This document shows, one piece after another, positions 33,048-41,708 of a stretch of DNA of 64,000 bases. The notes beneath the pieces are model-generated. The model did not search any database, was not told where the DNA came from, and saw only the letters and a list, made by a program, of their open reading frames with translations. Position 1 is the first letter of the stretch. Every line of letters begins with the position of its first letter. The stretch comes from Pseudomonas sp. R37(2017) (GTDB lineage: Bacteria; Pseudomonadota; Gammaproteobacteria; Pseudomonadales; Pseudomonadaceae): positions 156,950-220,949 of the forward strand of contig NZ_NEHO01000001.1 of assembly GCF_002113375.1 (NCBI RefSeq). Direction: 5' to 3'. Both the position numbers and the translations under genes were made by a program.

Positions 33048-34228
33048 CAAAGATTCCTGCTCAGCACCAACAGGGCGATATCATCCGGCATCTCCCCTAG
33101 CGTGGCCAATCCAAAAACCTGCCGCAACCCATCCAGGGTGCCGCCCGCCGCCTTGACCCGTTGGGGCAACGCCGCTTCTTTTTCTTTGAGTGTGGGTTCT
33201 GGCAAAAGATCCAGAATGCCATCAGACATCAGCGTCAGGCTGAACGTCGGCGGCAGTTCCAGCACGTGGTCTTCGTAGGTGGCTTCGTTGAAGAGGCCCA
33301 CCGGCAGACCACGCCCTTGCAGATAACGAACACTGTCTGGCGTGTACAACACTGGCAACGGCAAATGACCGCCGATGCTATAGGTCAACAAACCGGTCTC
33401 CTCGTCGATGACTCCACCGACCATTGTGACGTGTTTACCCAGCTTACAACTGATCAGGCCCCGGTTGATATGACCAAGAACCTCTGAAGGCTTGAACTCC
33501 GGCAAGGTGCCGCTGCGCTTGGATTCGAACAGCAAGCGCGTGGTCATGAACTTCAACAGCACGGTGACGAAGGCTGAAGAGGCGCCATGACCGGAAACGT
33601 CCGCCAGGTAGAACGCTACCCGGCGCTCGTCGACGCGAAAGTAGTCGACGAAATCACCCGACAGGTACAGCGACGGGATGATCTGGTGAGCGAATTTGAA
33701 TTCGTCGATGGTCCAGGGGCTGACCGGCAGCATGTTCATCTGCACCTGGCGACCGGCGTTCTGGTCTTCCTGGAGCAGGTTCAGGCTGGCCTCGAGTTCG
33801 CGGTTGGCCTTTTCCAGCTTCTCGCGGTAGCGCTGGTTCTCCAGCAACAGGCGCGCACGATCCAGGGCCCGGCGCACGGAGTGCTCGAGCACAGCCAGAT
33901 CTTCGAGAGGCTTGATCAGGTAGTCCGCCGCGCCCAGGCGCAGGGCTTCGACCGCGTCGTTCATCACGCCCGCACCCGACACCACGATCACCGGCGTTTG
34001 CGGCGCCAGGTCGGTCACCTGGCGGATGAGTTCGAGTCCGCCCATCTGCGGCATGCGCAGATCGCAGATGACCAAGTCGGGCTTGTCTTGCTCGAATACC
34101 TGAAGACCCTGCTGACCATTGCTGGCCTGCAAGACGCTGAAACCACTGTCTTCCAAATAGGCGGCGAGGCTCGCGCGCACTACTTCGTCATCATCGATTA
34201 TCAGCAGCGTGGCACTGGTTTTTGGCAT
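33047..34228 (-). CDS. rssB: Response regulator with PP2C-type phosphatase output, RssB-like
   Basis: The 393-residue protein has a canonical receiver (LLIIDDDEVVRASLAAYLED; phospho-acceptor Asp in LVICDLRMPQMGG; Lys in DYLIKPLED), a coiled-coil linker around residues 135-180 (RYREKLEKANRELEASLNLL), and a SpoIIE/PP2C phosphatase domain with FYLADVSGHGASSAFVTVLL and TLMSDGILDLLPE. The start MPKTSATLLIIDDDEVV is chosen because the longer frame adds 43 residues with no receiver homology. It should dephosphorylate the STAS protein encoded next to it. Confidence 0.88.
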   Translation of the reverse strand: MPKTSATLLIIDDDEVVRASLAAYLEDSGFSVLQASNGQQGLQVFEQDKPDLVICDLRMPQMGGLELIRQVTDLAPQTPVIVVSGAGVMNDAVEALRLGAADYLIKPLEDLAVLEHSVRRALDRARLLLENQRYREKLEKANRELEASLNLLQEDQNAGRQVQMNMLPVSPWTIDEFKFAHQIIPSLYLSGDFVDYFRVDERRVAFYLADVSGHGASSAFVTVLLKFMTTRLLFESKRSGTLPEFKPSEVLGHINRGLISCKLGKHVTMVGGVIDEETGLLTYSIGGHLPLPVLYTPDSVRYLQGRGLPVGLFNEATYEDHVLELPPTFSLTLMSDGILDLLPEPTLKEKEAALPQRVKAAGGTLDGLRQVFGLATLGEMPDDIALLVLSRNL

Positions 34229-34503
34229 GTGGGCAAACGGCGCCAGAATTAGGTTGGCGTAGCAGGCGGGGAACTTGACCCGGCACTGTCTACTGGATTC
34301 GCTTTCTAGCCTCTCTGTCGCACCGCTTTCGGGCATTTGCCCTACACACATGTACACCAGAGGTGCCCTTCTAAGGCGCAGACGGTACTCCCATCCGCGG
34401 GGCGTTTCAAGCTCACGCCGATGGTCGCTCGAGGTCTTTATTTGTCAAATCACAGAGAGTTATAAGAACAGACAGATCCGTAACCCAATGGAAGGTTGAA
34501 GCC

Positions 34504-34555
34504 ATGAGTCAAACCGGTCGGGACAATAGCGAAAAACGCGATTTCATCCATATGC
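34504..34555 (+). pseudogene. Remnant of a PilZ-domain gene start
   Basis: After AAGGTTGAAGCC an ATG opens SQTGRDNSEKRDFIHM, which matches the beginning of PilZ proteins (the E-K-R-x-F/Y-x-R entrance). Coding resemblance stops after about 17 codons and runs into a terminator. The P. aeruginosa gene at this place, between rssB and mlaA, is as I recall a PilZ gene, so most of the gene has probably been deleted here while its ribosome-binding site and terminator remain. Confidence 0.5.
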
Positions 34556-34579
34556 GGGACTTCGCAGACAAAAAAGGCG

Positions 34580-34604
34580 GCCTTGAGGGCCGCCTTTTTC
34601 AATT
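34580..34604. terminator. Rho-independent terminator between the PilZ remnant and mlaA
   Basis: GGCGGCC pairs with GGCCGCC around TTGAG, flanked by A6 and T5, so it can work in both directions and end mlaA transcription. Confidence 0.88.
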
Positions 34605-34616
34605 TACCGGTCGACG

Positions 34617-35306
34617 TCAAAAATCGTCTTCAACCTGACCGTCTTTCACCTTGAATTCACGGTTCTGCAAGTACGCATTACGGATGAAGGTGTACTTGTC
34701 GCCCGTGATCAGCTTCTCGCTCGACAGCAGATTGGCACGGGTATCGATGATGTCCAGGGCGTAGAACGAGTTGCGCACAGGCACGTCGTTTACGTAACGA
34801 TAAGGGCCGGTATAGCTGTCGACGTACTTGGAAGGCGCGTCACGCAAGGTGCTTGGCCCCAGCAGTGGCAGCATCACGTACGGGCCGCTGCCGACCCCCC
34901 AGTAACCGAGCGTCTGGCCGAAGTCTTCGTCATTGCGCTGCAGGCCCATTTTGGTGCCGACATCGATCAAGCCCAGCAGGCCGAAGGTGGTGTTGAAAAT
35001 GATGCGTGCGGTATCGACGCCCGCGGCGCGAGGCTTGGCCTGCAGGATATCGTTGGCCAGGTTGCGCACATCACCGATGTTCTGGAAGAAGTTATGCACG
35101 CCGTCCTCGACAAACTGCGGCGCTACGTACTGGTAGCCCTGGGCCAAGGGCTTCAGCGCGTAGGTGTCGATCACATCGTTGAACTTGTAGATCGGGCGGT
35201 TGACGCTTTCCCAAGGATCATCTTCCGAGGCTGCCTGGGCAACGAACGGGACCAGCGTCACGCTGGCGCATACACAAATCCTGGCTAGATGTTTGCTCCA
35301 GCGCAT
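34617..35306 (-). CDS. mlaA: MlaA/VacJ-family phospholipid-transport protein
   Basis: Outer-membrane component of retrograde phospholipid transport. The start MRWSKHLARICVC follows GGAGTTTTTTTCT; the mature protein begins after VAQA with SEDDPWESVNRPIYKFNDVI, the MlaA signature. DFGQTLGYWGVGSGPYVMLP and LLGPSTLRDAPSKYVDS follow. No lipobox Cys is seen at the cleavage site, unlike E. coli MlaA, so it may be a non-lipidated variant. The chosen protein is 229 residues; an upstream in-frame ATG adds 27 residues of non-signal sequence. Confidence 0.93.
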   Translation of the reverse strand: MRWSKHLARICVCASVTLVPFVAQAASEDDPWESVNRPIYKFNDVIDTYALKPLAQGYQYVAPQFVEDGVHNFFQNIGDVRNLANDILQAKPRAAGVDTARIIFNTTFGLLGLIDVGTKMGLQRNDEDFGQTLGYWGVGSGPYVMLPLLGPSTLRDAPSKYVDSYTGPYRYVNDVPVRNSFYALDIIDTRANLLSSEKLITGDKYTFIRNAYLQNREFKVKDGQVEDDF

Positions 35307-35508
35307 AGAAAAAAAACTCCCTGGTTTGTACCGGCTCGGGCGCCTGGCCCGGGCATCAAGTGGGCAAGTATAAGACGTAAACGCCATTTAAGGCACTTTG
35401 CCCTGAAACCGCGCCACAGGAATCGTGCCAATTGTGAGCCATTCACATCCGTGTCACTCAACTGTCACCGTTGCCCGCTAGCCTTCAGGCTATTTCAGGG
35501 ACGTCCAT

Positions 35509-36129
35509 ATGCCGCTCGCCGAAGCCTTGCCCCAAACCGCACCCACCCCGACTGCCGTCCTGTTCGGCCTCAGTGGCTGCCTGGTGGATTTCGGCGCATA
35601 CACGCACCGGCACGGCAGCCACCTGGCCGAACACGCCGAGCCCACGCCCGGCGCACTGGATAGCCTGCGCAGCTTGCAGCGCCAGCAAATCCCCTGTGCC
35701 TGGCTCGATGAACTACCCCCTGCCCTCAGCCTATCCCTGGCCGCTGCGTTGCCGGAATGGATCAGATCATCGCAACATCCAGCAACAAATAATCCATGGC
35801 CCGCCCCGAATGCCTGCTGGCAAGCCTTGATGACCCTGAACGTCGAACGACTCGACGGTTGTGTACTGGTGAGCGGTGAGCCCCGCCTGCTGCAAGCGGG
35901 ACTCAATGCCGGGTTGTGGACCATCGGCCTGGCGTCCTGCGGCTCGCTGTGCGGCTTGACGCCCCGGCAATGGCAAATGTTGACCCAGCAGGAGCGCGAC
36001 AGCAAACGCGCCAGGGCCACGATGCAACTGTTCGGCCTGGGCGTACACTCGGTGATCGATCACCTCGGTGAACTCGACACCTGCCTGGCCGACATCAGCT
36101 TGCGTCGGCTCAAGGGCGAAAAGCCCTGA
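35509..36129 (+). CDS. HAD-superfamily-like protein, probable pseudoenzyme
   Basis: A 206-residue HAD-fold protein. The N-terminal motif aligns with the nucleophile loop of phosphonatase-like HADs but reads LFGLSGCLVDFG, so both Asp of DxD(G)T are missing. Downstream, GALDSLRSLQRQQIPCAWL resembles the cap/motif II region and GLWTIGLASCGSL the motif III-IV region. Without the nucleophile, phosphoryl transfer is unlikely. A homologue lies at the same place in P. aeruginosa, so the gene is conserved in spite of this. Function unknown. It lies between mlaA and a DUF4404 gene. Confidence 0.75.
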   Translation: MPLAEALPQTAPTPTAVLFGLSGCLVDFGAYTHRHGSHLAEHAEPTPGALDSLRSLQRQQIPCAWLDELPPALSLSLAAALPEWIRSSQHPATNNPWPAPNACWQALMTLNVERLDGCVLVSGEPRLLQAGLNAGLWTIGLASCGSLCGLTPRQWQMLTQQERDSKRARATMQLFGLGVHSVIDHLGELDTCLADISLRRLKGEKP

Positions 36130-36238
36130 TCGAGATCATGCACGTTGCGCGCGAGTGGATTAATCTAAAGGTCAGCCATCGACCGTTGGCGCATCGCCTT
36201 GGTCCATGCCAGTGCCTATCGATAAAAGGAAGAACGCC

Positions 36239-36502
36239 ATGCCTGCCCGCGAACTGCAAGACCAACTCAATGCCCTGCGCGAGCAACTGGAACAGAATCC
36301 TCCATTGTCTGAAGCAGAGCGCGCCGAACTGCATGAGCTCATGCAGCAGATTGAATTGAAGCTTGAGCTTGAAACCAAAACCCAGGACGCCAGCCTCGCC
36401 GATGGTGTGAACCTGGCCGTTGAGCGCTTCGAACTCGAACACCCTACCCTTGCTGGCACCCTGCGCAACATTGGTCAGGCCTTGGCCAACATGGGGATCT
36501 GA
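36239..36502 (+). CDS. DUF4404-family small protein
   Basis: An 87-residue, Leu/Glu/Gln-rich helical protein (MPARELQDQLNALREQLEQN) whose repeated charged heptads suggest a coiled coil. The C-terminus HPTLAGTLRNIGQALANMGI is the conserved end of the DUF4404 family. AAGGAAG six bases before the ATG selects this start over one 33 bp upstream. Function unknown. Confidence 0.85.
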   Translation: MPARELQDQLNALREQLEQNPPLSEAERAELHELMQQIELKLELETKTQDASLADGVNLAVERFELEHPTLAGTLRNIGQALANMGI

Positions 36503-36513
36503 ACCCTCCCGAT

Positions 36514-36550
36514 GCAAAAAAGCCCTGCTTTCGCCAGCAGGGCTTTTTCA
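36514..36550. terminator. Rho-independent terminator after the DUF4404 gene
   Basis: AAAAAAGCCCTGCT pairs with AGCAGGGCTTTTTC around TTCGCC. Confidence 0.88.
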
Positions 36551-36576
36551 TTTCTACGCTTGGCAATACAAATCCC

Positions 36577-36681
36577 CTGTGGGAGCGGGCTTGCTCGCGA
36601 AAGCGGTGGGTCAGTCAACATCATCGTTGAATGTGAAGCCGTCTTCGCGAGCAAGTCGGATCGCCGCACCGCCGCCCCCAC
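36577..36681. repeat. REP doublet, family B with extended arm
   Basis: The left arm is TGTGGGAGCGGGCTTGCTCG. The right arm, on the opposite strand, carries extra GGCGGTGCGGCGATCCGAC between GTGGGGGC and TTGCTCGCGAA. The same extended arm is found in the doublet at 56561. Confidence 0.82.
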
Positions 36682-36690
36682 ATTAGATCT

Positions 36691-37521
36691 TCATTGACGG
36701 ACCAGACGGTGGTTCGGCAGTTGCACCTCTTCGGTGCTGCGATACGGGTTGATATCCAGCCCGCCACGCCGCACATAGCGCGCATACACTGTCAGTTTCT
36801 CGGGCTTGAGCAACCGCTGCAGGTCGAGGAAGATCCGCTCCACACATTGCTCATGGAAATCCGAATGCTGACGGAAGCTGACGATGTACTCGAGCAGGCT
36901 CGCGTGATCCAGCGCCGCACCACGGTACTCCACCACCACGCTGCCCCAGTCCGGCTGGCTGGTGACCGGACAGTTGGACTTGAGCAAATGGCTGTGCACG
37001 CTCTCCTCGACAATGCGCGAATCATCGCAACGCAGCAGTTCCGGCCGCGGGTGCTCGTAGTTGCTGACGCTGATATCCAGCTCATCGATACACACGCCCG
37101 GCAAGGCCACGACGCCTTCGCTTTCAACTTCCTTGAGGCTGCGGATGCGCACGCCCACCGGCTTGCCGGCAGCCGCCGACAAGTCCCTGGCCAGCGTCGC
37201 TTCAAGGCTCGCGGTGTCGGCAAACGGCGTCTGGTTCAAGGAATTGAGGTACAGCTTGAACGACTTCGATTCGATGATGTTCGGGGAATCCGCCGGAATG
37301 CTGAACTCACCGATCGCCACCACGGGCTTGCCCGACGGCAGCAGCCAGGACAGTTCGAAGCAGTTCCAGAAGTCCACGCCTTTGTACGGCAGGGTTTGCG
37401 CCGTCAGGCCCAGTTCCGCCCATTTCGCGGTGCGCGGGATCGGGAACAGCAGGGACGGCGTGTAGGTGGCGATGTATTCGCTGGACTTGCCCAGCGGCGA
37501 GTGTTCGGCTGCGGGATGCAT
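36691..37521 (-). CDS. queF: NADPH-dependent 7-cyano-7-deazaguanine reductase QueF
   Basis: Reduces preQ0 to preQ1 in queuosine synthesis. The 276-residue two-domain (type II) protein shows the substrate motif [14 protein letters not shown] at about residue 90, the catalytic Cys in [20 protein letters not shown] at about 180, and a C-terminal [16 protein letters not shown]. Length equals the long-form family. The start has no strong alternative. It lies between a family B REP doublet and the cupredoxin gene. Confidence 0.95.
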   Translation of the reverse strand: MHPAAEHSPLGKSSEYIATYTPSLLFPIPRTAKWAELGLTAQTLPYKGVDFWNCFELSWLLPSGKPVVAIGEFSIPADSPNIIESKSFKLYLNSLNQTPFADTASLEATLARDLSAAAGKPVGVRIRSLKEVESEGVVALPGVCIDELDISVSNYEHPRPELLRCDDSRIVEESVHSHLLKSNCPVTSQPDWGSVVVEYRGAALDHASLLEYIVSFRQHSDFHEQCVERIFLDLQRLLKPEKLTVYARYVRRGGLDINPYRSTEEVQLPNHRLVRQ

Positions 37522-37582
37522 GGCGGAAACCTGACTGAAGAATCAGCAGATTCTATCAGCCTTTGCTCCCGCCTTTGAGTGC

Positions 37583-38119
37583 TTACTGACTGACAGTCAG
37601 TTTGCCGACCATGCCGGCCTGATAATGGCCGGGGATGTTGCAGGCAAACTCCAGGTTGGTGGCCTTGCTGAAGGTCCAGGTCAGCTCGGCGGTCTTGCCC
37701 GGCTCCACCAGCACGCTGTTGGGGTCGTCATGCTTCATGCCGTGGTCCATCTTGCTGTGATCCATGCCGGCCATATTGCCGTGATCCATGGCCTTCATGC
37801 CGGTGGGCGTCAGCATGCCGCTCTGTTGCATCTGCAACATTTCCTGCTGGTGTTTGGCGTGCATCGCCGCATCCCCCAGGTTGAATTCATGCAACAACTG
37901 GCCTTTGTTGACCAGCACGAAGCGCACGGTTTCCCCGGCCTTGATATCGATGGCCTTCGGCGTGAAGGACATGTCCCCCATGACCACCTCGACGCTACGG
38001 GTCGCCTGGGACGCCGGGGCCGGCTGGCCAAAATCGTAGGTATGCCCGGTGTCCGCCCACGCGGGTGAACTCAGTGCCAGCAAACACAGGATTTGTGCCA
38101 CGGATTTGCGTAAAAACAT
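37583..38119 (-). CDS. Periplasmic cupredoxin-domain copper-binding protein
   Basis: A 178-residue exported blue-copper-fold protein. MFLRKSVAQILCLLALSSP is the signal peptide start, chosen over an upstream frame start; GGAG lies seven bases before it. A cupredoxin domain has the copper-site His in LLHEFNLG and the Cys-His-Met cluster FACNIPGHYQAGM, while the middle holds a Met/His-rich insertion (MDHGNMAGMDHSKMDHGMKH) that could bind Cu(I). It is divergent from copRS with a perfect palindrome between them, and is the homologue of the cupredoxin gene at this position in P. aeruginosa. The predicted role is copper binding and tolerance in the periplasm. Confidence 0.88.
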   Translation of the reverse strand: MFLRKSVAQILCLLALSSPAWADTGHTYDFGQPAPASQATRSVEVVMGDMSFTPKAIDIKAGETVRFVLVNKGQLLHEFNLGDAAMHAKHQQEMLQMQQSGMLTPTGMKAMDHGNMAGMDHSKMDHGMKHDDPNSVLVEPGKTAELTWTFSKATNLEFACNIPGHYQAGMVGKLTVSQ

Positions 38120-38182
38120 CGTCGTACTCCAACAAGACAAGGCTAAGCATGTGCAAGACTCTAAACTGCTGGCACTGCCCGT

Positions 38183-38215
38183 AACCTGACAGCCAGATTA
38201 CAACTTTGTCAGGTT
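38183..38215. promoter_or_regulatory. Palindrome between the cupredoxin gene and copR, candidate CopR operator
   Basis: AACCTGACA and TGTCAGGTT form a perfect 9-bp inverted repeat separated by 15 bp, centred between the divergent cupredoxin and copR genes. The placement suits a shared operator for an OmpR-type dimer; CopR binding is inferred. Confidence 0.55.
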
Positions 38216-38274
38216 GACCTGCATGAACGCTGCCCACGGTATAAAGCGTTCGTACCCTTTGCCAAGAGTCGCCC

Positions 38275-38955
38275 ATGAAACTGCTGATCGTCGAAGACCA
38301 ACCGAAAACCGGCCATTACCTGCGCCAGGGCCTGGCCGAGGCCGGGTTCAACACGGAACTGGTGACCGACGGCAACACCGGCCAGCAATTGGCCCTCAGC
38401 GGCGAGTATGCCCTGCTGATTCTTGATGTGATGCTGCCAGGTCGTGACGGCTGGCAGATTCTGCAAGCGGTGCGTAGCGCCGGCCTCGACACGCCGGTAC
38501 TTTTCCTGACCGCCCGTGACGCCGTGGAGGACAGGGTTCACGGCCTCGAACTGGGCGCCGACGATTATCTGGTCAAGCCATTTGCCTTCTCCGAATTGCT
38601 GGCCCGGGTCCGCAGTCTGTTGCGTCGCGGCAGCGCCACACCTCAGGAGACCAGCCTGCAACTGGCCGATTTGCGCCTGGACCTGATTCGTCGCCGGGTC
38701 GAACGCAGCGGCCAGCGTATCGACCTGACCGCCAAGGAATTCGCCCTGCTGGAAATGCTCCTGCGCCGCCAGGGCGAAGTCCTGCCCAAGTCACTGATTG
38801 CGTCCCAGGTCTGGGACATGAATTTCGACAGCGACACCAATGTCATCGAGGTGGCGATCCGCCGCCTGCGCCTGAAGATCGACGATGAATTCCCCAACAA
38901 GCTGATTCACACCGTACGCGGCATGGGTTACGTCCTTGAAGAGCGCCCCGCCTGA
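38275..38955 (+). CDS. copR: Copper response regulator CopR
   Basis: OmpR-family regulator of 226 residues. The receiver has [20 protein letters not shown], phospho-acceptor Asp in [14 protein letters not shown] (about 51), and [15 protein letters not shown] with the conserved Lys. The winged helix has [34 protein letters not shown] and [12 protein letters not shown]. It is followed by copS with a one-base TGATG overlap. Neighbouring a copper-binding cupredoxin supports copper sensing over other heavy metals. Confidence 0.9.
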   Translation: MKLLIVEDQPKTGHYLRQGLAEAGFNTELVTDGNTGQQLALSGEYALLILDVMLPGRDGWQILQAVRSAGLDTPVLFLTARDAVEDRVHGLELGADDYLVKPFAFSELLARVRSLLRRGSATPQETSLQLADLRLDLIRRRVERSGQRIDLTAKEFALLEMLLRRQGEVLPKSLIASQVWDMNFDSDTNVIEVAIRRLRLKIDDEFPNKLIHTVRGMGYVLEERPA

Positions 38956-40304
38956 TGCGCCGAATGTCCTTGAGCAACCGCCTGGCGCTGTTGTTCGCCG
39001 CCTGCACCGCCGTGGTGTCGTTGTTCGCAGGCGTGCTGTTCAGCCGCGCCAGCGAGGCGCACTTCATTGAACTCGACCAGCAACTGCTGGACGGCAAGTT
39101 GATTGGCTTGCGCCGCGCCCTGCACGACTATCGGTCGAGTGACAGCGAGGTGAGGCTGGCGGAGGAACTGAGCCGGCAGGCTGACCTGTCCCTGCGCATC
39201 ACCGGCAGCGACGGCCAGCGCTGGTATGACAGCTCGACCAACATTCCACCGGCATTGCCGCGCCAGCCCGGATTGTCGACGGTGAGCCATGAAGGCACGG
39301 ATTACCGCGTACTGAATGCGCCGCTGTTCACCGACAAACCCGAGTCACCGCAACTGACCCTGCTGCTGGACATCACCCACCACCAGCATTTTCTGCAACG
39401 CATGCAGCATTTGATCTGGCTGACCGTCGGCCTGTCAGCCTTGGCCACCGCGCTGCTGGGCGCCTGGGCGGCACGCAGCGGCTTGCGTCCGTTACGGCGT
39501 ATCAGCGCGATGGCCAGCGGTGTTTCCGCGCAATCGCTGAACTCGCGGTTGCCTGAAGAAAACATGCCACCGGAACTGGCGGAAATGGCCCACAACTTCA
39601 ACGCCATGCTCGGACGCCTCGACGACTCGTTCCAGCGCCTGTCTGCGTTCTCCGCCGACATTGCCCATGAACTGCGTACGCCACTGTCGAACCTGCTGAC
39701 CCACACGCAAGTCACCCTCACCCGTCCCCGCCCGATCGAGGACTATCGCGAGGCGCTGCACAGCAATCTCGAGGAGCTGCAATGGATGGCGCAACTGGTC
39801 AATGACATGCTCTACCTGGCCAAGGCTGACCATGGCCTGCTGATCCCCAAGCGCGAGCCATTGGAACTGGGACAGGAAACGGATCTGCTGCTGGAGTTTT
39901 TTGCACCCCTGGCGGAAGACGCCCAGGTCACACTCAGCCGTGAAGGCCTGGGTCGCATAGAGGGTGATCGCAGCATGTTGCGGCGGGCGTTGTCGAACCT
40001 GCTGGACAACGCGCTGCGCTTCACCCCGGTCAAGGGCACAGTGCAGGTCAGGATCGAGGAGCAACCCGATTGCCTGAGCCTGCGGGTGGAAAACTCGGGT
40101 GATGGCATTGATCCGCAACTGCTGCCGCGCCTGTTTGACCGATTTTACCGGGCTGACCCGGCACGCCGCGAAGGCAGCAGTGAACATGCGGGATTGGGGT
40201 TGGCGATCACCCAGTCGATCATCCGCGCCCATGGCGGGCAGATTCGTTGTGAATCTGCGAATGGGTGGACGCGGTTTGTGATCGAGTTGCCAAGGGGGGA
40301 TTGA
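38955..40304 (+). CDS. copS: Copper-responsive sensor histidine kinase CopS
   Basis: A 449-residue inner-membrane kinase of the heavy-metal sensor (CusS/CopS) family. Membrane segments lie at about 10-30 (LALLFAACTAVVSLFAGVLF) and about 155-175 (WLTVGLSALATALLGAWAA) and enclose a periplasmic sensor domain. HAMP is followed by the H-box SADIAHELRTPLSNLLTHTQ with the phospho-His near residue 240, an N-box RALSNLLDNALRFTPVKG, and the G-box EHAGLGLAITQSIIRAHGG. It is translationally coupled to copR. Confidence 0.9.
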   Translation: MRRMSLSNRLALLFAACTAVVSLFAGVLFSRASEAHFIELDQQLLDGKLIGLRRALHDYRSSDSEVRLAEELSRQADLSLRITGSDGQRWYDSSTNIPPALPRQPGLSTVSHEGTDYRVLNAPLFTDKPESPQLTLLLDITHHQHFLQRMQHLIWLTVGLSALATALLGAWAARSGLRPLRRISAMASGVSAQSLNSRLPEENMPPELAEMAHNFNAMLGRLDDSFQRLSAFSADIAHELRTPLSNLLTHTQVTLTRPRPIEDYREALHSNLEELQWMAQLVNDMLYLAKADHGLLIPKREPLELGQETDLLLEFFAPLAEDAQVTLSREGLGRIEGDRSMLRRALSNLLDNALRFTPVKGTVQVRIEEQPDCLSLRVENSGDGIDPQLLPRLFDRFYRADPARREGSSEHAGLGLAITQSIIRAHGGQIRCESANGWTRFVIELPRGD

Positions 40305-40323
40305 GGCTGGCAGTTTCGCCCCC

Positions 40324-40389
40324 TTCGCGAGCAGGCTCGCTCCCACAGTTGACTCCGAGCTCTTGTGGGAGCGAGCCTGCTCGCGAAAG
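40324..40389. repeat. REP doublet, family B, compact
   Basis: Two inverted copies of TTCGCGAGCAGGCTCGCTCC and its complement are separated by only about 20 bp. It lies between convergent copS and lolE, where it may also work as a terminator-like hairpin. Confidence 0.85.
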
Positions 40390-40401
40390 CGGTATATCAG
40401 A

Positions 40402-41646
40402 TCACGAATAGCGCAGCGCGGTAGCCGGCTCGATCTTCGCCGCCCGCCATGCCGGGTAAACCGTGGCCAGGAAGCTCATGACAAAGCCCGCCGTGCAGAT
40501 CAGCGCCACATCCGCGCCTTGCAGTTCGGACGGCAGGTTACTGACGAAATACACATCGGAGCTGAAGATGTGCTGCCCGCTGACCCGCTCGATCCAGCCC
40601 ACGATCTGGCTGACGTTCAGCGCGGCAATCACGCCCAGTACACCGCCAATCAAGGTGCCGACGATACCGATCACCGTGCCCTGCACCACGAAGATCGCCA
40701 TGATCTGCCGTGGCGTGGCGCCGATGGTACGCAGGATCGCGATGTCCGCGCCCTTGTCGTTCACCACCATGATCAGGGTCGCGATGATGTTGAACGCCGC
40801 CACCGCGACAATCATCAGCAATAGCAGGCCAATCATGGTTTTTTCCATCTTCATGGCGCTGAACAGACTGCCCTGGGTGTGGGTCCAGTCATCAGCCTTG
40901 TAGGCGGCGCCCAATCCCGTGGCGATGTCGCTCGACACTTGCGGCGCGGCGTACAGATCCCTCACCGCCAGGCGCACGCTCTGCACCTGATTCGGCTCCC
41001 AGTGCTGCATCTGCGCGGCATCGGCCATGTGGATCAGCGCCATCGTGCCATCCAGCTCGGCACCGACCTTGAACACCCCGACCACATTCAGTCGTTGCAT
41101 GCGCGGGGTAATGCCGCCCGGTGCATTGCTGACTTCCGGCACGATCAGGGTGATCTTGTCGCCGACATTCAAGCGGAAGCGGCGCGCCGTGATCTCGCCG
41201 ATCACCACGCCGAATTCGCCCGGTTTCAGGGCTTCCAGACTGCCCTGGACAATGTGCTTGGCGACAATCGACACCTGGCCTTCCAGCGCCGGGTCGATAC
41301 CGCTGACCTGAATGGGCTGCATCGTGCCCTTGTAGGACAGCATGCCTTCCATCTCGGTGAACGGCACCGCTGCCGTCACTTGCGGGTTTTTCATCGCCGC
41401 CGCTGCCACCGGTTTCCAGTCATCGATCGGGTTGACGCCGACGATGGTGGCGTGCGGCACCATGCCGAGGATGCGCGAGCTCATTTCGCGCTGGAAGCCG
41501 TTCATCACCGACAGCACCACGATCATCGCCAGCACGCCCAGGGCGAGGCCGATCATCGAGGTCATCGAGATGAAGGAGACAAAGCGATTGCGGCGCTTGG
41601 CGCGGGTATAGCGCGTGCCGATAAAGATCGATAACGGTCTGAACAT
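40402..41646 (-). CDS. lolE: Lipoprotein-releasing ABC transporter permease LolE
   Basis: Inner-membrane subunit of LolCDE, which extracts outer-membrane lipoproteins and hands them to LolA. The start [20 protein letters not shown] is chosen because it equals that of the paralogous lolC product; the longer frame adds 16 residues. The 414-residue protein has the N-terminal membrane segment ([20 protein letters not shown]), a large periplasmic domain and three C-terminal membrane segments typical of MacB/FtsX permeases. It is the third gene of lolC-lolD-lolE; assignment of C and E follows P. aeruginosa gene order. Confidence 0.92.
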   Translation of the reverse strand: MFRPLSIFIGTRYTRAKRRNRFVSFISMTSMIGLALGVLAMIVVLSVMNGFQREMSSRILGMVPHATIVGVNPIDDWKPVAAAAMKNPQVTAAVPFTEMEGMLSYKGTMQPIQVSGIDPALEGQVSIVAKHIVQGSLEALKPGEFGVVIGEITARRFRLNVGDKITLIVPEVSNAPGGITPRMQRLNVVGVFKVGAELDGTMALIHMADAAQMQHWEPNQVQSVRLAVRDLYAAPQVSSDIATGLGAAYKADDWTHTQGSLFSAMKMEKTMIGLLLLMIVAVAAFNIIATLIMVVNDKGADIAILRTIGATPRQIMAIFVVQGTVIGIVGTLIGGVLGVIAALNVSQIVGWIERVSGQHIFSSDVYFVSNLPSELQGADVALICTAGFVMSFLATVYPAWRAAKIEPATALRYS

Positions 41647-41708
41647 TCGCTGGGGCACCGTATAAAAATAAAAGACCCGACGCCTTTCAGACATCGGGTT
41701 TCAGCCAA

